DNA from: JBBQNJ01 sp038329845
GTDB lineage: Bacteria; Planctomycetota; Phycisphaerae; Tepidisphaerales; Tepidisphaeraceae
Direction: 5' to 3'
Length of the DNA stretch: 41,619 bases
Assembly: GCA_038329845.1 (NCBI GenBank)
Contig: JBBQNJ010000041.1
Coordinates: forward strand, 1-41,619
Position 1 is the first letter of the stretch. Every line of letters starts with the position of its first letter. The notes under the pieces are model-generated. The model had not been told where the DNA came from, did no database searches, and was given only the letters and a program-made list of their open reading frames with translations. Below are positions 23,571 to 32,782 of the stretch, one piece after another. The translations under genes were made by a program, and so were the position numbers.

Positions 23571-26500
23571 TTACTGGCTGAGTTTCCACCCACCCGCGCC
23601 GCCGGAGAACCGGACCGATTTCCCACCGGGAAGGCTGACGACCACCTCGCCGGGCTTAACCGATGCCGAAACCTGCGCGCCATCGCGCGCGATCACCGTC
23701 ACCAGGGGTCCGGCGTCGGCGGCGTACGTTGCGGAAACGGCGTGCCACTTAAGCGGCGAATTCTTGAGGATCCAGTCCCTCTTGTTCCACTCGCGGGCCT
23801 CGACCTTGAGCGCCAACTCCGGGCCGAAGGTCTGGAGGTGAGCCTTGACCGTCGGCGAGGCAATGTCGCATCCGCCGCCGGCGACGCCGGTCGGCCAGGC
23901 GGCTTGATACTGCGTGGTGATCGTGGCGCCGGCGGCGACGATGTCGTCGAGAACGATCAGCGCCTCATCGCCCACCAGCACGAAATGGCGGACGGCCCGC
24001 TTCAGTTCCTTGGTGCCCGGATAGGCGCTGGTGCAGTCGAGGGTCATGTGACGAATCTCGCCCGACTCACCGGAGTCCACGATGACCGCCTTTTCGCCCT
24101 GCTTTTTCCCGTTCGACACAGCGGTTTCGCCGATCAGCAGCACGCTGTGATCCGTCGCCTTGGGCCGATAATAGCCGGGATCGAGCAGGATCGGTTCACC
24201 GTCGATCTGGACGACAAAGCCCCCGAGGTCGGCCTGGGCGTGATGGCCCAGCGGGCCATCCTGACCCTTGATCCCGACGACGAACTTCGGCTTGTGCGTT
24301 CCATCGCTGCGGAGCACGCCCCAGTTCATCAGGTCCAGCTTGAAGACCGTCGGCACGCCGGGGAAGTCCTTGGGCGTCGCTGAGTCGCCGCGCCAGAGAA
24401 ATGCGAAGGCGGCGATGTCCCCGCGAATATTCTCTCCCAGCGGCCCGTGTCCGGCAGCAAACTCCCCGGCCATGTGGTCGGCCATCCAAAGCATCAGCGG
24501 CTGGTTGTTCCGCGCCCCCAGGTCGGCACAAATCGCCCACCCTGTCAGCCAGGGCTGGGTATCATTGAACGCGAAGAAATGATCGTCGCCCCCGAGGTTC
24601 ACCTTCACAAAGTTTTCCTGCTCGTTCAGCCCCTTGGCCGACAGCAACTTTTGATCCGAACCAGTGACATTTTGCAGCATGTGGGCGAAGCGCATGTAGG
24701 CGGTCTGGCCGTAATTCCAGTAGAGCGTGCCCTCCATGTTGCCCCCGTCGGGCTGGATCGCGTCGTAGGCGCTTTTCACCGCGCCGACCGCGTTCTTCAC
24801 CGCCAGTTCCGCGGCGGGAGTCGAACGCACCAGCGCCAACGCCGCCGACCCGGCGCCGGCGGCACCAATGGCGATCGTGTTGCTGGGATTGTTCTTGTAC
24901 CACCAGTCCCCGGCCGCGATCCGCTCGTTGTACATGCGCACGACGCGGTCGAGATAGTCTTCGATCGCCATCAGACGTAATTCAGATAGCTCACCTTGCA
25001 GCGCATCGTACGCCAGCGCCATCGGCTCGGCGGCGGAGATATTGAACTCATCGTGGTCGATATTGACCGCCTCGGCGTCGATCAGCGGCAGGGCCTGATC
25101 GAGATACGGGCGCTCGCCGGTCAACAGGTACGCCCACAGCAGCGTCTGGCTGGTGGGTTTTTTCCCGTCCAAGGATTGGTCCGACGAGGCATTGGCGAGG
25201 ATCACCTTGCGGTATCCTTCAAAGCGCGGGGACTTGAATCGCTCGCGCAGCGCCGAAAGTTGCTCGGCGGTGAAGTAAAGCCTGGGGTGCGGGCCATAGC
25301 CGAACAACGGCTCACCGGCGAACGAATTAGCACCAGATGTGGCCTTGACCTCTGCGCGCCCTTCCTTGCCCGCCGGGACTTTGATCCGCAAGACCGTCGA
25401 ACCTTTGCGCTCGACGATCTCGGCCGCCGCGCCGCCGAGGGTGACGCGGGTATTTTCATCGAAACCGCCGCCGAGAAGCGAGACGATCTGGCCCCCGCGG
25501 GTATCCGCGTCACGCGGGACGATCCGCTCGATGAACCGCCCCACCGTCACCGTCGCGCCCGGATCGTTGCTCAACCCGTCGGGATTCACCACGGTCAGCG
25601 GATAGCGTCCGGATTGCGGGATCGCCGGCAAAGTCAGACTGATCTGATCCGGCCCCACCACCTTGATGTGGGTCGCCGGCTCACCGGCGACTCTCACGGT
25701 CGCCCCCTCGCGGAAGCTCTTGCCGCGGACCACCACCGTCGCGCCAGCCTGCATCACCGCTAGACCGGTGACTTCGGCGACCCGCGGCCAGGCCGCCGGA
25801 TCGGCCGGGCCCAGCTCCAGATTTCTCACCCAGCCGCTCATCCCGTGCCCGCCGGTCTGGTCCTTGCCCGGATCACGGTATTCCCCCGGATTCATCACCT
25901 TCTTCACGACCAGGTGTGTCAGCGGGATTTTCGCCAGCTTCGCCGGAAGTTGAAACTTCCGCTCGACCCACGGCCCCGAGCCGGCCGGCAATGCCCCGTG
26001 ATAGATGCGGAACGTCACGGTGTTCTCGGCGTCACGGATGATCTCCATGCGCAGCGTCGTGCCCGCGACGTTTTTCGCCGGCCAGCCAATCGTCATGAAA
26101 TGCCCGCCACCGCCCCCGGCGTTCAGCGCCCCGCGCGGGGAAGCATATTTCTGCGTGAAATTCGAGTACGGCGGCGGATACTTCCCTTCGCGATAGGGTT
26201 CGTAGATCGGGCCCGTCACGAGAGTGGCCGCCACCCCTTCGCGGTGGATGCCGATAAGAATCGACAAGGTTTCGGCGGTCTGCGCCACCGGTGCCGCGGA
26301 GGAAATCCCCACCACCACCCCGGGGTACCGCCAGGATTCGGTGTTGCCCTTGTCGATCTCGACTTGCCAGGTCAGCCGGAACGGCTGAGTTCCCACCGGC
26401 GCTGCCAATGTGGCGCTGCCGATGCCGGCAACGTTGAATCGCAATCCCGGGTGCGTCGCATCGGCCGACCATTCCAAGCCCTTGGTCCCGTCGAGCTGCT

Positions 26501-26645
26501 GGAAGTCCCACTTGTTATCCGATCGGCCATCCAGCGCATCGACGACCACGGCATCGGCCGCGAAGAGCACCGGCGCAGCGGTCAAAAATAGAGTGATAAT
26601 CCAACACATCTTTAATTTTGAGATTTTGATCAATAGCAACCTCAT
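23571..26645 (-). CDS. Secreted heparinase II/III-type polysaccharide lyase with IPT/TIG domains
   Basis: About 1024 aa. Domain order: a hydrophobic signal segment (CWIITLFLTAAPVLFAADA), an N-terminal beta-sandwich-like module (about 20-285), two IPT/TIG immunoglobulin-like domains (about 290-370 and 373-450), an alpha/alpha toroid lyase domain beginning PRLYFTAEQLSALRERF (about 450), and a C-terminal heparinase II/III beta domain with GHHAQADLGGFVVQIDGEP and LLDPGYYRP. These point to uronate-containing substrates such as alginate or glycosaminoglycans, but specificity is open. The start is uncertain: ATG 26645 leaves a basic n-region, ATG 26609 starts later, and neither has a clear ribosome-binding site. 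On the minus strand TATGAT at 26679-26674 may be a -10 element. It is followed closely by the SGNH hydrolase. Confidence 0.85.
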   Translation of the reverse strand: MRLLLIKISKLKMCWIITLFLTAAPVLFAADAVVVDALDGRSDNKWDFQQLDGTKGLEWSADATHPGLRFNVAGIGSATLAAPVGTQPFRLTWQVEIDKGNTESWRYPGVVVGISSAAPVAQTAETLSILIGIHREGVAATLVTGPIYEPYREGKYPPPYSNFTQKYASPRGALNAGGGGGHFMTIGWPAKNVAGTTLRMEIIRDAENTVTFRIYHGALPAGSGPWVERKFQLPAKLAKIPLTHLVVKKVMNPGEYRDPGKDQTGGHGMSGWVRNLELGPADPAAWPRVAEVTGLAVMQAGATVVVRGKSFREGATVRVAGEPATHIKVVGPDQISLTLPAIPQSGRYPLTVVNPDGLSNDPGATVTVGRFIERIVPRDADTRGGQIVSLLGGGFDENTRVTLGGAAAEIVERKGSTVLRIKVPAGKEGRAEVKATSGANSFAGEPLFGYGPHPRLYFTAEQLSALRERFKSPRFEGYRKVILANASSDQSLDGKKPTSQTLLWAYLLTGERPYLDQALPLIDAEAVNIDHDEFNISAAEPMALAYDALQGELSELRLMAIEDYLDRVVRMYNERIAAGDWWYKNNPSNTIAIGAAGAGSAALALVRSTPAAELAVKNAVGAVKSAYDAIQPDGGNMEGTLYWNYGQTAYMRFAHMLQNVTGSDQKLLSAKGLNEQENFVKVNLGGDDHFFAFNDTQPWLTGWAICADLGARNNQPLMLWMADHMAGEFAAGHGPLGENIRGDIAAFAFLWRGDSATPKDFPGVPTVFKLDLMNWGVLRSDGTHKPKFVVGIKGQDGPLGHHAQADLGGFVVQIDGEPILLDPGYYRPKATDHSVLLIGETAVSNGKKQGEKAVIVDSGESGEIRHMTLDCTSAYPGTKELKRAVRHFVLVGDEALIVLDDIVAAGATITTQYQAAWPTGVAGGGCDIASPTVKAHLQTFGPELALKVEAREWNKRDWILKNSPLKWHAVSATYAADAGPLVTVIARDGAQVSASVKPGEVVVSLPGGKSVRFSGGAGGWKLSQ

Positions 26646-26867
26646 GCAAAAGGGAATTTCGGAGCCTCTGCTTATCATATAACACAGGTGGAGAGAAATG
26701 TTGAATAACCGGAGACAGAAAGACGGCGCGACGGGCAAATAGGGAATCCACGCTTCGCCTTCGCGCGGGTCGAAGTCAATTCGAGTTGCATTTTCATCTG
26801 CGGAAGGTGAATTTCCTTTCGTCGCCGTGCGGGCCGCCCAGGACGGGCGTGTCGCTGCGCTTTATGA

Positions 26868-29231
26868 ATGACCGCACTGAACCGCAAATTATTCCGCGAT
26901 TTGTCCCGCATGAAGGGCCAAGGGCTGGCGATCTGCGCGGTGATGGCGTGCGGCGTGGCCACGTTCGTGATGTCGCTCACCACACTCAAGAGCCTGGAGG
27001 CCAGCCAGGCGCTTTTCTATGCCCAGCACAACTTCGGACAGATCTTCGCGCACGTAAAACGCGCGCCCTTGAGCGTGGCGGCGGACATCGCGAGGATCGA
27101 CGGGGTCGCGCAAGTGCAGGCGCGAATCGTCGCCGATGTGACCCTCGACGTGCCGGGGATGAACGAACCGGCGCTCGGCCGGCTGATTTCGGTTCCGGGC
27201 GCTTTGCGCCCGACGATGAACGGGATGCACCTTCGTCGCGGTCGTTGGATCGAGCCGGGCCGGAGCGGCGAGGCGCTGATCAGCGAGGCGTTTGCCGATG
27301 CGCACGCGCTGTCACCGGGCGATTCGCTTTCGGCGGTGCTTAACGGTCGATTCAAACGGCTTCGGATCGTGGGGGTGGTGCTGTCGCCGGAATACGTGCT
27401 GAGCGTGCCCAGCGGGCTGTCGCTTCCGGACGACAAACGCTTCGGCGTGCTGTGGATCGACTACGACGAGCTGGCGTCGGCGTTCGACATGGACGGGGCG
27501 TTCAACGACTTGTCGTTGACGTTGTCGTCATCGGCGAACGAGCCGGCGGTCATCGCCGCTATCGATCGGATCACCGAGCCATACGGCGGCGTCGGCGCCT
27601 ATGGCCGGCAGGACCAGGTGTCCAACCGGTTTCTCTCCGACGAGATCCGCTCGCTGCGCGGGATGGGGATGATCATCCCCAGTATTTTCCTGGCGGTGGC
27701 GGCGTTTCTGCTCAACGTGGTCATGTCGCGCCTGATCAGCACCCAGCGCGAGCAGATCGCCGCCCTCAAGGCGTTTGGCTATAGCAAGCTGGAGGTGGGG
27801 ACCCATTACGTTCATTTTGTGCTGGTCATTTCGCTGATCGGCGCCCTTGGCGGCGGGGCGGCGGGGATCTGGCTGGCCGGCGGGCTGACCGGCATGTACG
27901 CCCGCTTCTACCGATTCCCCACGTTCGTTTTCGATCCAGACCCGGGGGTGTTGCTGCTGGGACTGGCGATCGCGTGCGCCGCGGCCCTGGCCGGAACCCT
28001 GGCGGCGGTTTTACGGGCCGTGCGACTTCCCGCGGCCGAGGCGATGCGCCCCGAGCCGCCGGGGGATTTTCGCCCCACGATCGTCGAACGCCTGGGGCTT
28101 CAGCGCCTGCTCGGCCAGCCGGCCCGGATGGTCCTGCGCCAGCTCGAGCGCCGACCGACCAAGGCCGCGATGAGCGTGCTGGGAATCGCCATGTCGGTGG
28201 CCGTGCTGGTCCTGGGCAGCTTTTTCGAAGATGCCCTGAATTACATCATCCAGTTCAGCTTCTATACCCAGCAGCGCCAGGACGTGATCATCTCCTTCGT
28301 CGAGCCGGCGAGTTCTGCGGCGATGTTCGAGGTTCGCCGCATGCCCGGCGTCCTGGACGCCGAGCCGATGCGGACGGTTCCCGTCCGGCTGTCTCACCGA
28401 AACATCGCCCGCCGCGGCGCGATCATGGGTCTGGACTCATCCAGCCGCCTGTTCCGCGTGATCGACCAATCCATGCGACCGGTGCCGATGCCTCCCGATG
28501 GGCTGCTGATCTCGGATATGCTCGCCAAGGTACTCGATGTGAGCGTGGGCCAGAGCGTGTGGGTCGAGATCATGGAAGGCGAGCGCCGAAACGTCGAGGT
28601 CGGCATCGCCGGCGTCGTCACCGAGTTCGCCGGACTCAATGCCTACATGTCCCTGGACGCACTGCACCGGCTCATGCGCGAAGGGAACACGCTCTCGGGC
28701 GCGGCGATGCAGGTGGACGCCCGGCGGATGGATGAACTGTATCGCCAATTGAAGCAGACGCCTCGAGTGGCTTCGGTGAGCATCAAGGAATCGATGGTGC
28801 AGAGCTTCAATCAGACGCAGGCGGAGAATCAGCGGGCGTTCAGCTTTTTCAACATTATTTTCGCGTGCATCATCGCCGTCGGGGTGGTTTATAACACCGC
28901 GCGGATTTCACTCAGCGAGCGAAGCCGCGAGCTGGCGACGCTGCGAGTGGTGGGATTCACGCGGGGAGAAATCTCGGCGATCCTGCTGGGCGAACTCGCC
29001 ACCCTCACCGTCGCCGCCCTGCCCGTCGGGATGGTCCTGGGGTATGGTTTCGCCTGGATGGCGGTGTCGAGTTTCAACAGCGAATCGTTCCGCATTCCGC
29101 TGGTGATCACGCCGCGAACGTACGGGTTCGCCGCGGCGGTGGTGATCGCGGCGGCGACGTTTTCCGGGCTGCTGGTGCGTCGAAAGCTCGACCACCTGGA
29201 CCTGGTGTCGGTCTTGAAGTCCAAAGAATGA
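26868..29231 (+). CDS. FtsX/MacB-type ABC transporter permease
   Basis: 787 aa with about eight transmembrane segments in two FtsX-like blocks. One TM lies near residues 18-38, then a large periplasmic domain, three TMs at about 265-390, a second lone TM near 435-455, another periplasmic domain, and three TMs at the C-terminus. The cytoplasmic coupling signatures ISTQREQIAALKAFGYSKLE and LSERSRELATLRVVGFTRGE match the FtsX family. Such proteins move lipoproteins, lipids or antibiotics with an ATPase and a HlyD-type adaptor. The adaptor follows 90 bp downstream, but no ATPase gene is adjacent. The ATG at 26868 lies 4 bp after an out-of-frame ATG. Confidence 0.9.
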   Translation: MTALNRKLFRDLSRMKGQGLAICAVMACGVATFVMSLTTLKSLEASQALFYAQHNFGQIFAHVKRAPLSVAADIARIDGVAQVQARIVADVTLDVPGMNEPALGRLISVPGALRPTMNGMHLRRGRWIEPGRSGEALISEAFADAHALSPGDSLSAVLNGRFKRLRIVGVVLSPEYVLSVPSGLSLPDDKRFGVLWIDYDELASAFDMDGAFNDLSLTLSSSANEPAVIAAIDRITEPYGGVGAYGRQDQVSNRFLSDEIRSLRGMGMIIPSIFLAVAAFLLNVVMSRLISTQREQIAALKAFGYSKLEVGTHYVHFVLVISLIGALGGGAAGIWLAGGLTGMYARFYRFPTFVFDPDPGVLLLGLAIACAAALAGTLAAVLRAVRLPAAEAMRPEPPGDFRPTIVERLGLQRLLGQPARMVLRQLERRPTKAAMSVLGIAMSVAVLVLGSFFEDALNYIIQFSFYTQQRQDVIISFVEPASSAAMFEVRRMPGVLDAEPMRTVPVRLSHRNIARRGAIMGLDSSSRLFRVIDQSMRPVPMPPDGLLISDMLAKVLDVSVGQSVWVEIMEGERRNVEVGIAGVVTEFAGLNAYMSLDALHRLMREGNTLSGAAMQVDARRMDELYRQLKQTPRVASVSIKESMVQSFNQTQAENQRAFSFFNIIFACIIAVGVVYNTARISLSERSRELATLRVVGFTRGEISAILLGELATLTVAALPVGMVLGYGFAWMAVSSFNSESFRIPLVITPRTYGFAAAVVIAAATFSGLLVRRKLDHLDLVSVLKSKE

Positions 29232-29321
29232 TCGGCGACGCTGCCCGCCTCGGGGCGAGAGACCGGCGGGCCGGGGGGGGGATCGAACCCCTCCGGAAAG
29301 ATCAGGCGACGGGAGCATCGA

Positions 29322-30590
29322 ATGAGGCCTTGGGTCAAGCGAACAACCTGGGTGGCAATGGGCGTGGGCGCAGCGGCGCTGATTGGTTGGTCGTTCATCC
29401 CCCGGCCGATCGCGGTGGATGTCGCCCGCATCGAGCGCGGGGCGATGCGGGTCACGGTGGATCAGGATGGGCGCACGCGCGTGAAGGAGCGCTACGAAGT
29501 GACCGCGCCGCTGGCGGGGATGCTTCGGCGCATCGACCTGAAGGCGGGCGCGGCCGTAGAGACGGGAAAGACCGTGCTGGCGGTGATCGAGCCGAATCTT
29601 CCTTCATTGATGGACCCGCGCGAGCGTCGAATCGCCGAGGCGCGGGTGCGGGGCACCGAGGCCGCCGTTGCCCAGGCCGCGCCGCGAATCGCCCAGGCCG
29701 AGGCCGAGCTGGGCCAGGCCAAAGTGGACTCGGCGCGGGCTCGGCGGATGGCCGAGAAAAGCGCCGCCTCGCCCGATGAGGTGGAAAAGGCCGAACTGGC
29801 GGTGGTGGCCCGCTCGGCCGAGTTGCAGTCGCTGCGCTCGGCGCTGGCGGTGGCGCGGTTCGAGTTGCAGCAGGCCCGCTCGGCCCTGCTGGCGAGCGGA
29901 TCCTCGCTTCAGGACGGGCAGGACTCGGCTCCGGATGAGTTGCCATCGCCGGGCGAATCGCCGGCGCTGGTTGAAATTCTCTGCCCGTGCGACGGGCGCG
30001 TACTCAGGGTCTTGCGCGAGAGTGCCGGCCCGGTCGTCGCGGGCGCGGTCCTGCTCGAAGTGGCCGATGTTCGCCGGCTCGAAGCGGTCATCGACGTGCT
30101 GTCGCGCGACGCCGCGGCGATCCGCCCCGGGGCCGCGGTGACGATGGAGCGCTGGGACAATGCCGGGGGCGCCCGGGGCGGCGACCTTGCCGGCATCGTG
30201 CGGACGATCGAGCCGTCGGCGTTCACCAAGATTTCGGCGCTGGGCGTCGAGGAACAGCGCGTGAACGTCATCGTCGATTTCGTCGATCTCTCTCAGCGCG
30301 ACGCCCAGTTCCTCGGCGACGGTTTCCGCGTCGATGCCCGGATCGTGGTCTGGCAAGATGCCGACGCCGTTAAGATCCCGACCGGGGCGATGTTCCGCGA
30401 CGGAGAACGATGGGCCGCCTACCTCGTTCGTGATCGCCGCGCTGTCCTGGCTCCACTGACGATCGGCCGAATGAGCGGCCTCGAGGCCCAGGTCATCGAC
30501 GGCGTCTTACCCGACGATGCGGTGATCCTGCATCCGACCGACAAGATCAAGAACGGCGTGAAAGTCACCCCGCGCGATAGCGCCGAATAA
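29322..30590 (+). CDS. HlyD-type membrane fusion (periplasmic adaptor) protein
   Basis: 422 aa. A single N-terminal TM (about residues 9-28) is followed by a biotinyl-lipoyl-like half (VTAPLAGMLRRIDLKAGAAV), a long alpha-hairpin rich in Ala/Glu/Arg (about 100-190), the second lipoyl half (ILCPCDGRVLRVL) and a beta-barrel with KISALGVEEQRVNVIVDF. This is the adaptor architecture of tripartite efflux and lipid-export systems, bridging the FtsX-type permease upstream to the outer membrane. GGGAG lies upstream of the ATG. The short segment before it (about 29265-29300) is a run of G followed by GGATCGAACCCC, resembling a lone tRNA T-arm but without other tRNA parts. Confidence 0.9.
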   Translation: MRPWVKRTTWVAMGVGAAALIGWSFIPRPIAVDVARIERGAMRVTVDQDGRTRVKERYEVTAPLAGMLRRIDLKAGAAVETGKTVLAVIEPNLPSLMDPRERRIAEARVRGTEAAVAQAAPRIAQAEAELGQAKVDSARARRMAEKSAASPDEVEKAELAVVARSAELQSLRSALAVARFELQQARSALLASGSSLQDGQDSAPDELPSPGESPALVEILCPCDGRVLRVLRESAGPVVAGAVLLEVADVRRLEAVIDVLSRDAAAIRPGAAVTMERWDNAGGARGGDLAGIVRTIEPSAFTKISALGVEEQRVNVIVDFVDLSQRDAQFLGDGFRVDARIVVWQDADAVKIPTGAMFRDGERWAAYLVRDRRAVLAPLTIGRMSGLEAQVIDGVLPDDAVILHPTDKIKNGVKVTPRDSAE

Positions 30591-30621
30591 TCGCCGTACC
30601 GGCCCCGACCGAAGAAGAATA

Positions 30622-30797
30622 TTAAACGCGAAGGGGCGAAGACGTGAAGAAATAGCGCCTCTTGTCTTTTCGTGTTCGTCGGGATTTCGTGGTGAAAAAG
30701 CCCTCTCGGCGCGTCGCCCTCCGCCGTAAAGTCGAGGCATCACCCACTCGGCACAACCCTCTAATTCCTCTTCGCGCCTTCGTCCCTTCGCGTTTAA
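30622..30797. repeat. Inverted octamer-type repeat pair around 136 bp
   Basis: TTAAACGCGAAGGGGCGAAG (30622-30641) matches the reverse complement of 30778-30797 at 19 of 20 positions. Both arms consist of period-8 units (CGCGAAGG, GGCGAAGA, CGTGAAGA on the left). The stretch between holds further TTTCGTG-like units and no gene. The right arm runs into cimA and supplies its TAA stop codon (30796-30794). Confidence 0.75.
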
Positions 30798-32401
30798 GAA
30801 TCCTTCACCGCCGCTCGCTCTTCGATGTGCAGCAGATGGTATTCGTACGCATCGACCAGGGCCTGCCAGCTTGCGTCGATGATGTTGCGGCTGACCCCGA
30901 TCGTTCCGAAGGTTTCCCGAGTGCCGTCGTCGCGGTCGCGGCGGCACTCGATCACCACCCGCACGCTCGCGGCGGTTTCATCGCGGGAATTGATCACCCG
31001 CACCTTGTAGTCGATGAGGTGGACCCCTCCGATCGCCGGATAATGCTGCGACAGTGCCTCCCGCAGCGCCGCATCGAGCGCCGCCACCGGGCCATCGCTT
31101 TCCGCCACCGTGTGTTCGACCCGCTCGCCCACCCGCAGTTTCACCGTCGCCTCGGCCACCGGCGTGAGCGAATCGGTCCGCAGCACCACCACGCGGTAAT
31201 GATCCAGCTTAAAAAACCCGTGATACCGCCCGATCTGCTTGCGCAGCAACAGTTCAAAGCTAGCCTCGGCGGCCTCGAATTGGTACCCGGCATGTTCCAG
31301 GTCCTGCACCCGCTCGAGCACCCTGCGCATCGCGTTCTTGTCCGATTCCAGGTCGAACTTTTTTCCCGCCTTGGTGGCGATGTTGCTCACGCCCGACAGC
31401 TCGCTGATCAGAATTTTACGGCTGTTTCCGACCGATTCGGGGCTGACATGCTCGTAGGTGCTCACGTCTTTCTGCACCGCGTGAACATGCATCCCGCCCT
31501 TGTGGGCGAAGGCGCTGGTCCCCACGTACGGCTGGCCGTTGGACAGGTTCAGGTTCGCCGTCTCGTACACGTAGCGCGAGACTTCGGTCAGGCGCGACAA
31601 CGTGCCGGGGCGCAGGCAATCGAGCTGATACTTCAGTTGTAGATTCGCCACCAGTGTCAGCAGGTCCATGTTGCCGCAGCGCTCCCCCACGCCGTTGATC
31701 GTTCCCTGGACGTGTTCGGCCCCGGCCCGCACCGCCGCCAGGGCGTTGGCCACCGCCAGCCCGCCGTCGTTGTGGGTGTGGATGCCCACTTTCGCCGAGC
31801 AGCGGCTTTTCACTGCCGCCGTCGCCTCGGCGATGAACTCGGGCATCGACCCGCCGTTGGTGTCGCACAGCGACAGCACGCCGGCACCAGCCCGTTCAGC
31901 CGTCTCGAGCGTTCGCAAGGCGTATTCCGGATCGACGCGCCAGGCGTCGAAAAAATGCTCCGCGTCATAGACCACATCGCGGCCCTGTGATCGCATCAGG
32001 CCGATCGAATCGCCGATCATCGCCAGGTTCTCCTCCAGCGACACGCTCATCACCTTCTGAACCTGGTACGGGCTGGTCTTGCCGACCAGCGTGACTACCG
32101 GCGTCTGCGCCTCGAGCAGCGCCTTCATCCCGGGATCCGCTTCGGCCTTGATCCCGCGCCGGCGGGTCATCCCGAACGCCGCCACGCGTGCCGTCCGCAG
32201 CCGCAGCGACCCCACTTCGCGAAAGAACATCGCGTCCTTGGGATTGCTCAGGGGAAAACCCCCTTCGATGTAGTCCACGCCCAGGTCGTCGAGTTTCTGC
32301 GCGATCAGCAGCTTGTCGGCGGCCGAAAGATTAAACCCTTCGCCCTGGGTTCCATCGCGCAGGGTCGTGTCGTAGATCTCGATTCTTCGTGCATCGCTCA
32401 T
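30794..32401 (-). CDS. cimA: Citramalate synthase
   Basis: 535 aa. It condenses pyruvate and acetyl-CoA to (R)-citramalate, the first step of the threonine-independent isoleucine pathway. The N-terminal DRE-TIM barrel opens with RIEIYDTTLRDGTQGEGF, with VGIHTHNDGGLAVANAL and NGVGERCGNMDLL as the metal and domain-junction signatures. The C-terminal third is the LeuA-type dimerisation and allosteric domain. The CimA subfamily is indicated by GTQGEGF and HKGGMHVHAVQKD, as opposed to LeuA or homocitrate synthase. The ATG at 32401 has GGAAAG upstream; the upstream open frame to 32485 crosses a terminator-like hairpin. The gene stands alone; the 3' end is shared with a repeat arm. Confidence 0.94.
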   Translation of the reverse strand: MSDARRIEIYDTTLRDGTQGEGFNLSAADKLLIAQKLDDLGVDYIEGGFPLSNPKDAMFFREVGSLRLRTARVAAFGMTRRRGIKAEADPGMKALLEAQTPVVTLVGKTSPYQVQKVMSVSLEENLAMIGDSIGLMRSQGRDVVYDAEHFFDAWRVDPEYALRTLETAERAGAGVLSLCDTNGGSMPEFIAEATAAVKSRCSAKVGIHTHNDGGLAVANALAAVRAGAEHVQGTINGVGERCGNMDLLTLVANLQLKYQLDCLRPGTLSRLTEVSRYVYETANLNLSNGQPYVGTSAFAHKGGMHVHAVQKDVSTYEHVSPESVGNSRKILISELSGVSNIATKAGKKFDLESDKNAMRRVLERVQDLEHAGYQFEAAEASFELLLRKQIGRYHGFFKLDHYRVVVLRTDSLTPVAEATVKLRVGERVEHTVAESDGPVAALDAALREALSQHYPAIGGVHLIDYKVRVINSRDETAASVRVVIECRRDRDDGTRETFGTIGVSRNIIDASWQALVDAYEYHLLHIEERAAVKDS

Positions 32402-32412
32402 GGGCGCTTTCC

Positions 32413-32440
32413 AAAACGAAAACGCCCCGCCTTTGGGGGC
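32413..32440 (-). terminator. Terminator-like hairpin in cimA leader (possible attenuator)
   Basis: On the minus strand GCCCC pairs with GGGGC (32440-32436 and 32428-32424) and is followed by GTTTTCGTTTT. The 5-bp all-GC stem with two T4 tracts ends 11 nt before the cimA ATG. No gene lies upstream on this strand, so it would interrupt the cimA leader itself. No leader peptide rich in Ile or Leu codons was identified. Confidence 0.4.
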
Positions 32441-32582
32441 AGGGCTTTGACTCTCGAACGTACACGCCAAGACCGCCCTACCCACGTTGTCGCGGGTGAA
32501 TGATCAGACAGAACCAATCGGCGGCGGCGACTTTCATGGGGCACAATCGTATCACCGCCCACGGGAAGTTCAATGGGGACTC

Positions 32583-32711
32583 GGAAATTTCGGGCGTGCC
32601 CACGGATTTTTGCACGGGTTTGAGGAAACCCGCCATCATTGACATTCGGAAACCGCGTTTTCCTCCGAAAATCGGGAAGTGTAGGAAATTACGGGCACAC
32701 CCGAAATTTCC
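32583..32711. repeat. Element with 19-bp terminal inverted repeats
   Basis: GGAAATTTCGGGCGTGCCC (32583-32601) and the reverse complement of 32693-32711 agree at 18 of 19 positions. The right end is itself a hairpin: GGAAATTACGGG (32684-32695), CACA loop, CCCGAAATTTCC (32700-32711), with one mismatch in 12. Inside the element, GGGTTT and AAACCC form a 6-bp stem around GAGG. No coding potential is seen. It could be a MITE-like relic or a structured RNA. It ends 6 bp before the tRNA promoter. Confidence 0.75.
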
Positions 32712-32717
32712 AACCGG

Positions 32718-32745
32718 TTGACAGCCGCAAGGCACATCCTACAAT
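32718..32745 (+). promoter_or_regulatory. tRNA-Ile promoter
   Basis: A perfect TTGACA (32718-32723) and TACAAT (32740-32745) are separated by 16 bp. The predicted start at about 32752 lies some 30 nt before the tRNA. This is the strongest promoter match in the window. Confidence 0.8.
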
Positions 32746-32782
32746 TTTTGCTCCACCGCCGGCCCGCCGTTGGGCTGCGGGG

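Noticed and set aside
29265..29300. tRNA gene fragment (T-arm-like GGATCGAACCCC on the minus strand)
   Set aside because: No acceptor, D or anticodon arm can be built around it, and the G-run before it explains the resemblance.
30601..30793. Small gene between the HlyD adaptor and cimA
   Set aside because: The sequence is dominated by octamer-type repeats and shows no plausible start with ribosome-binding site.
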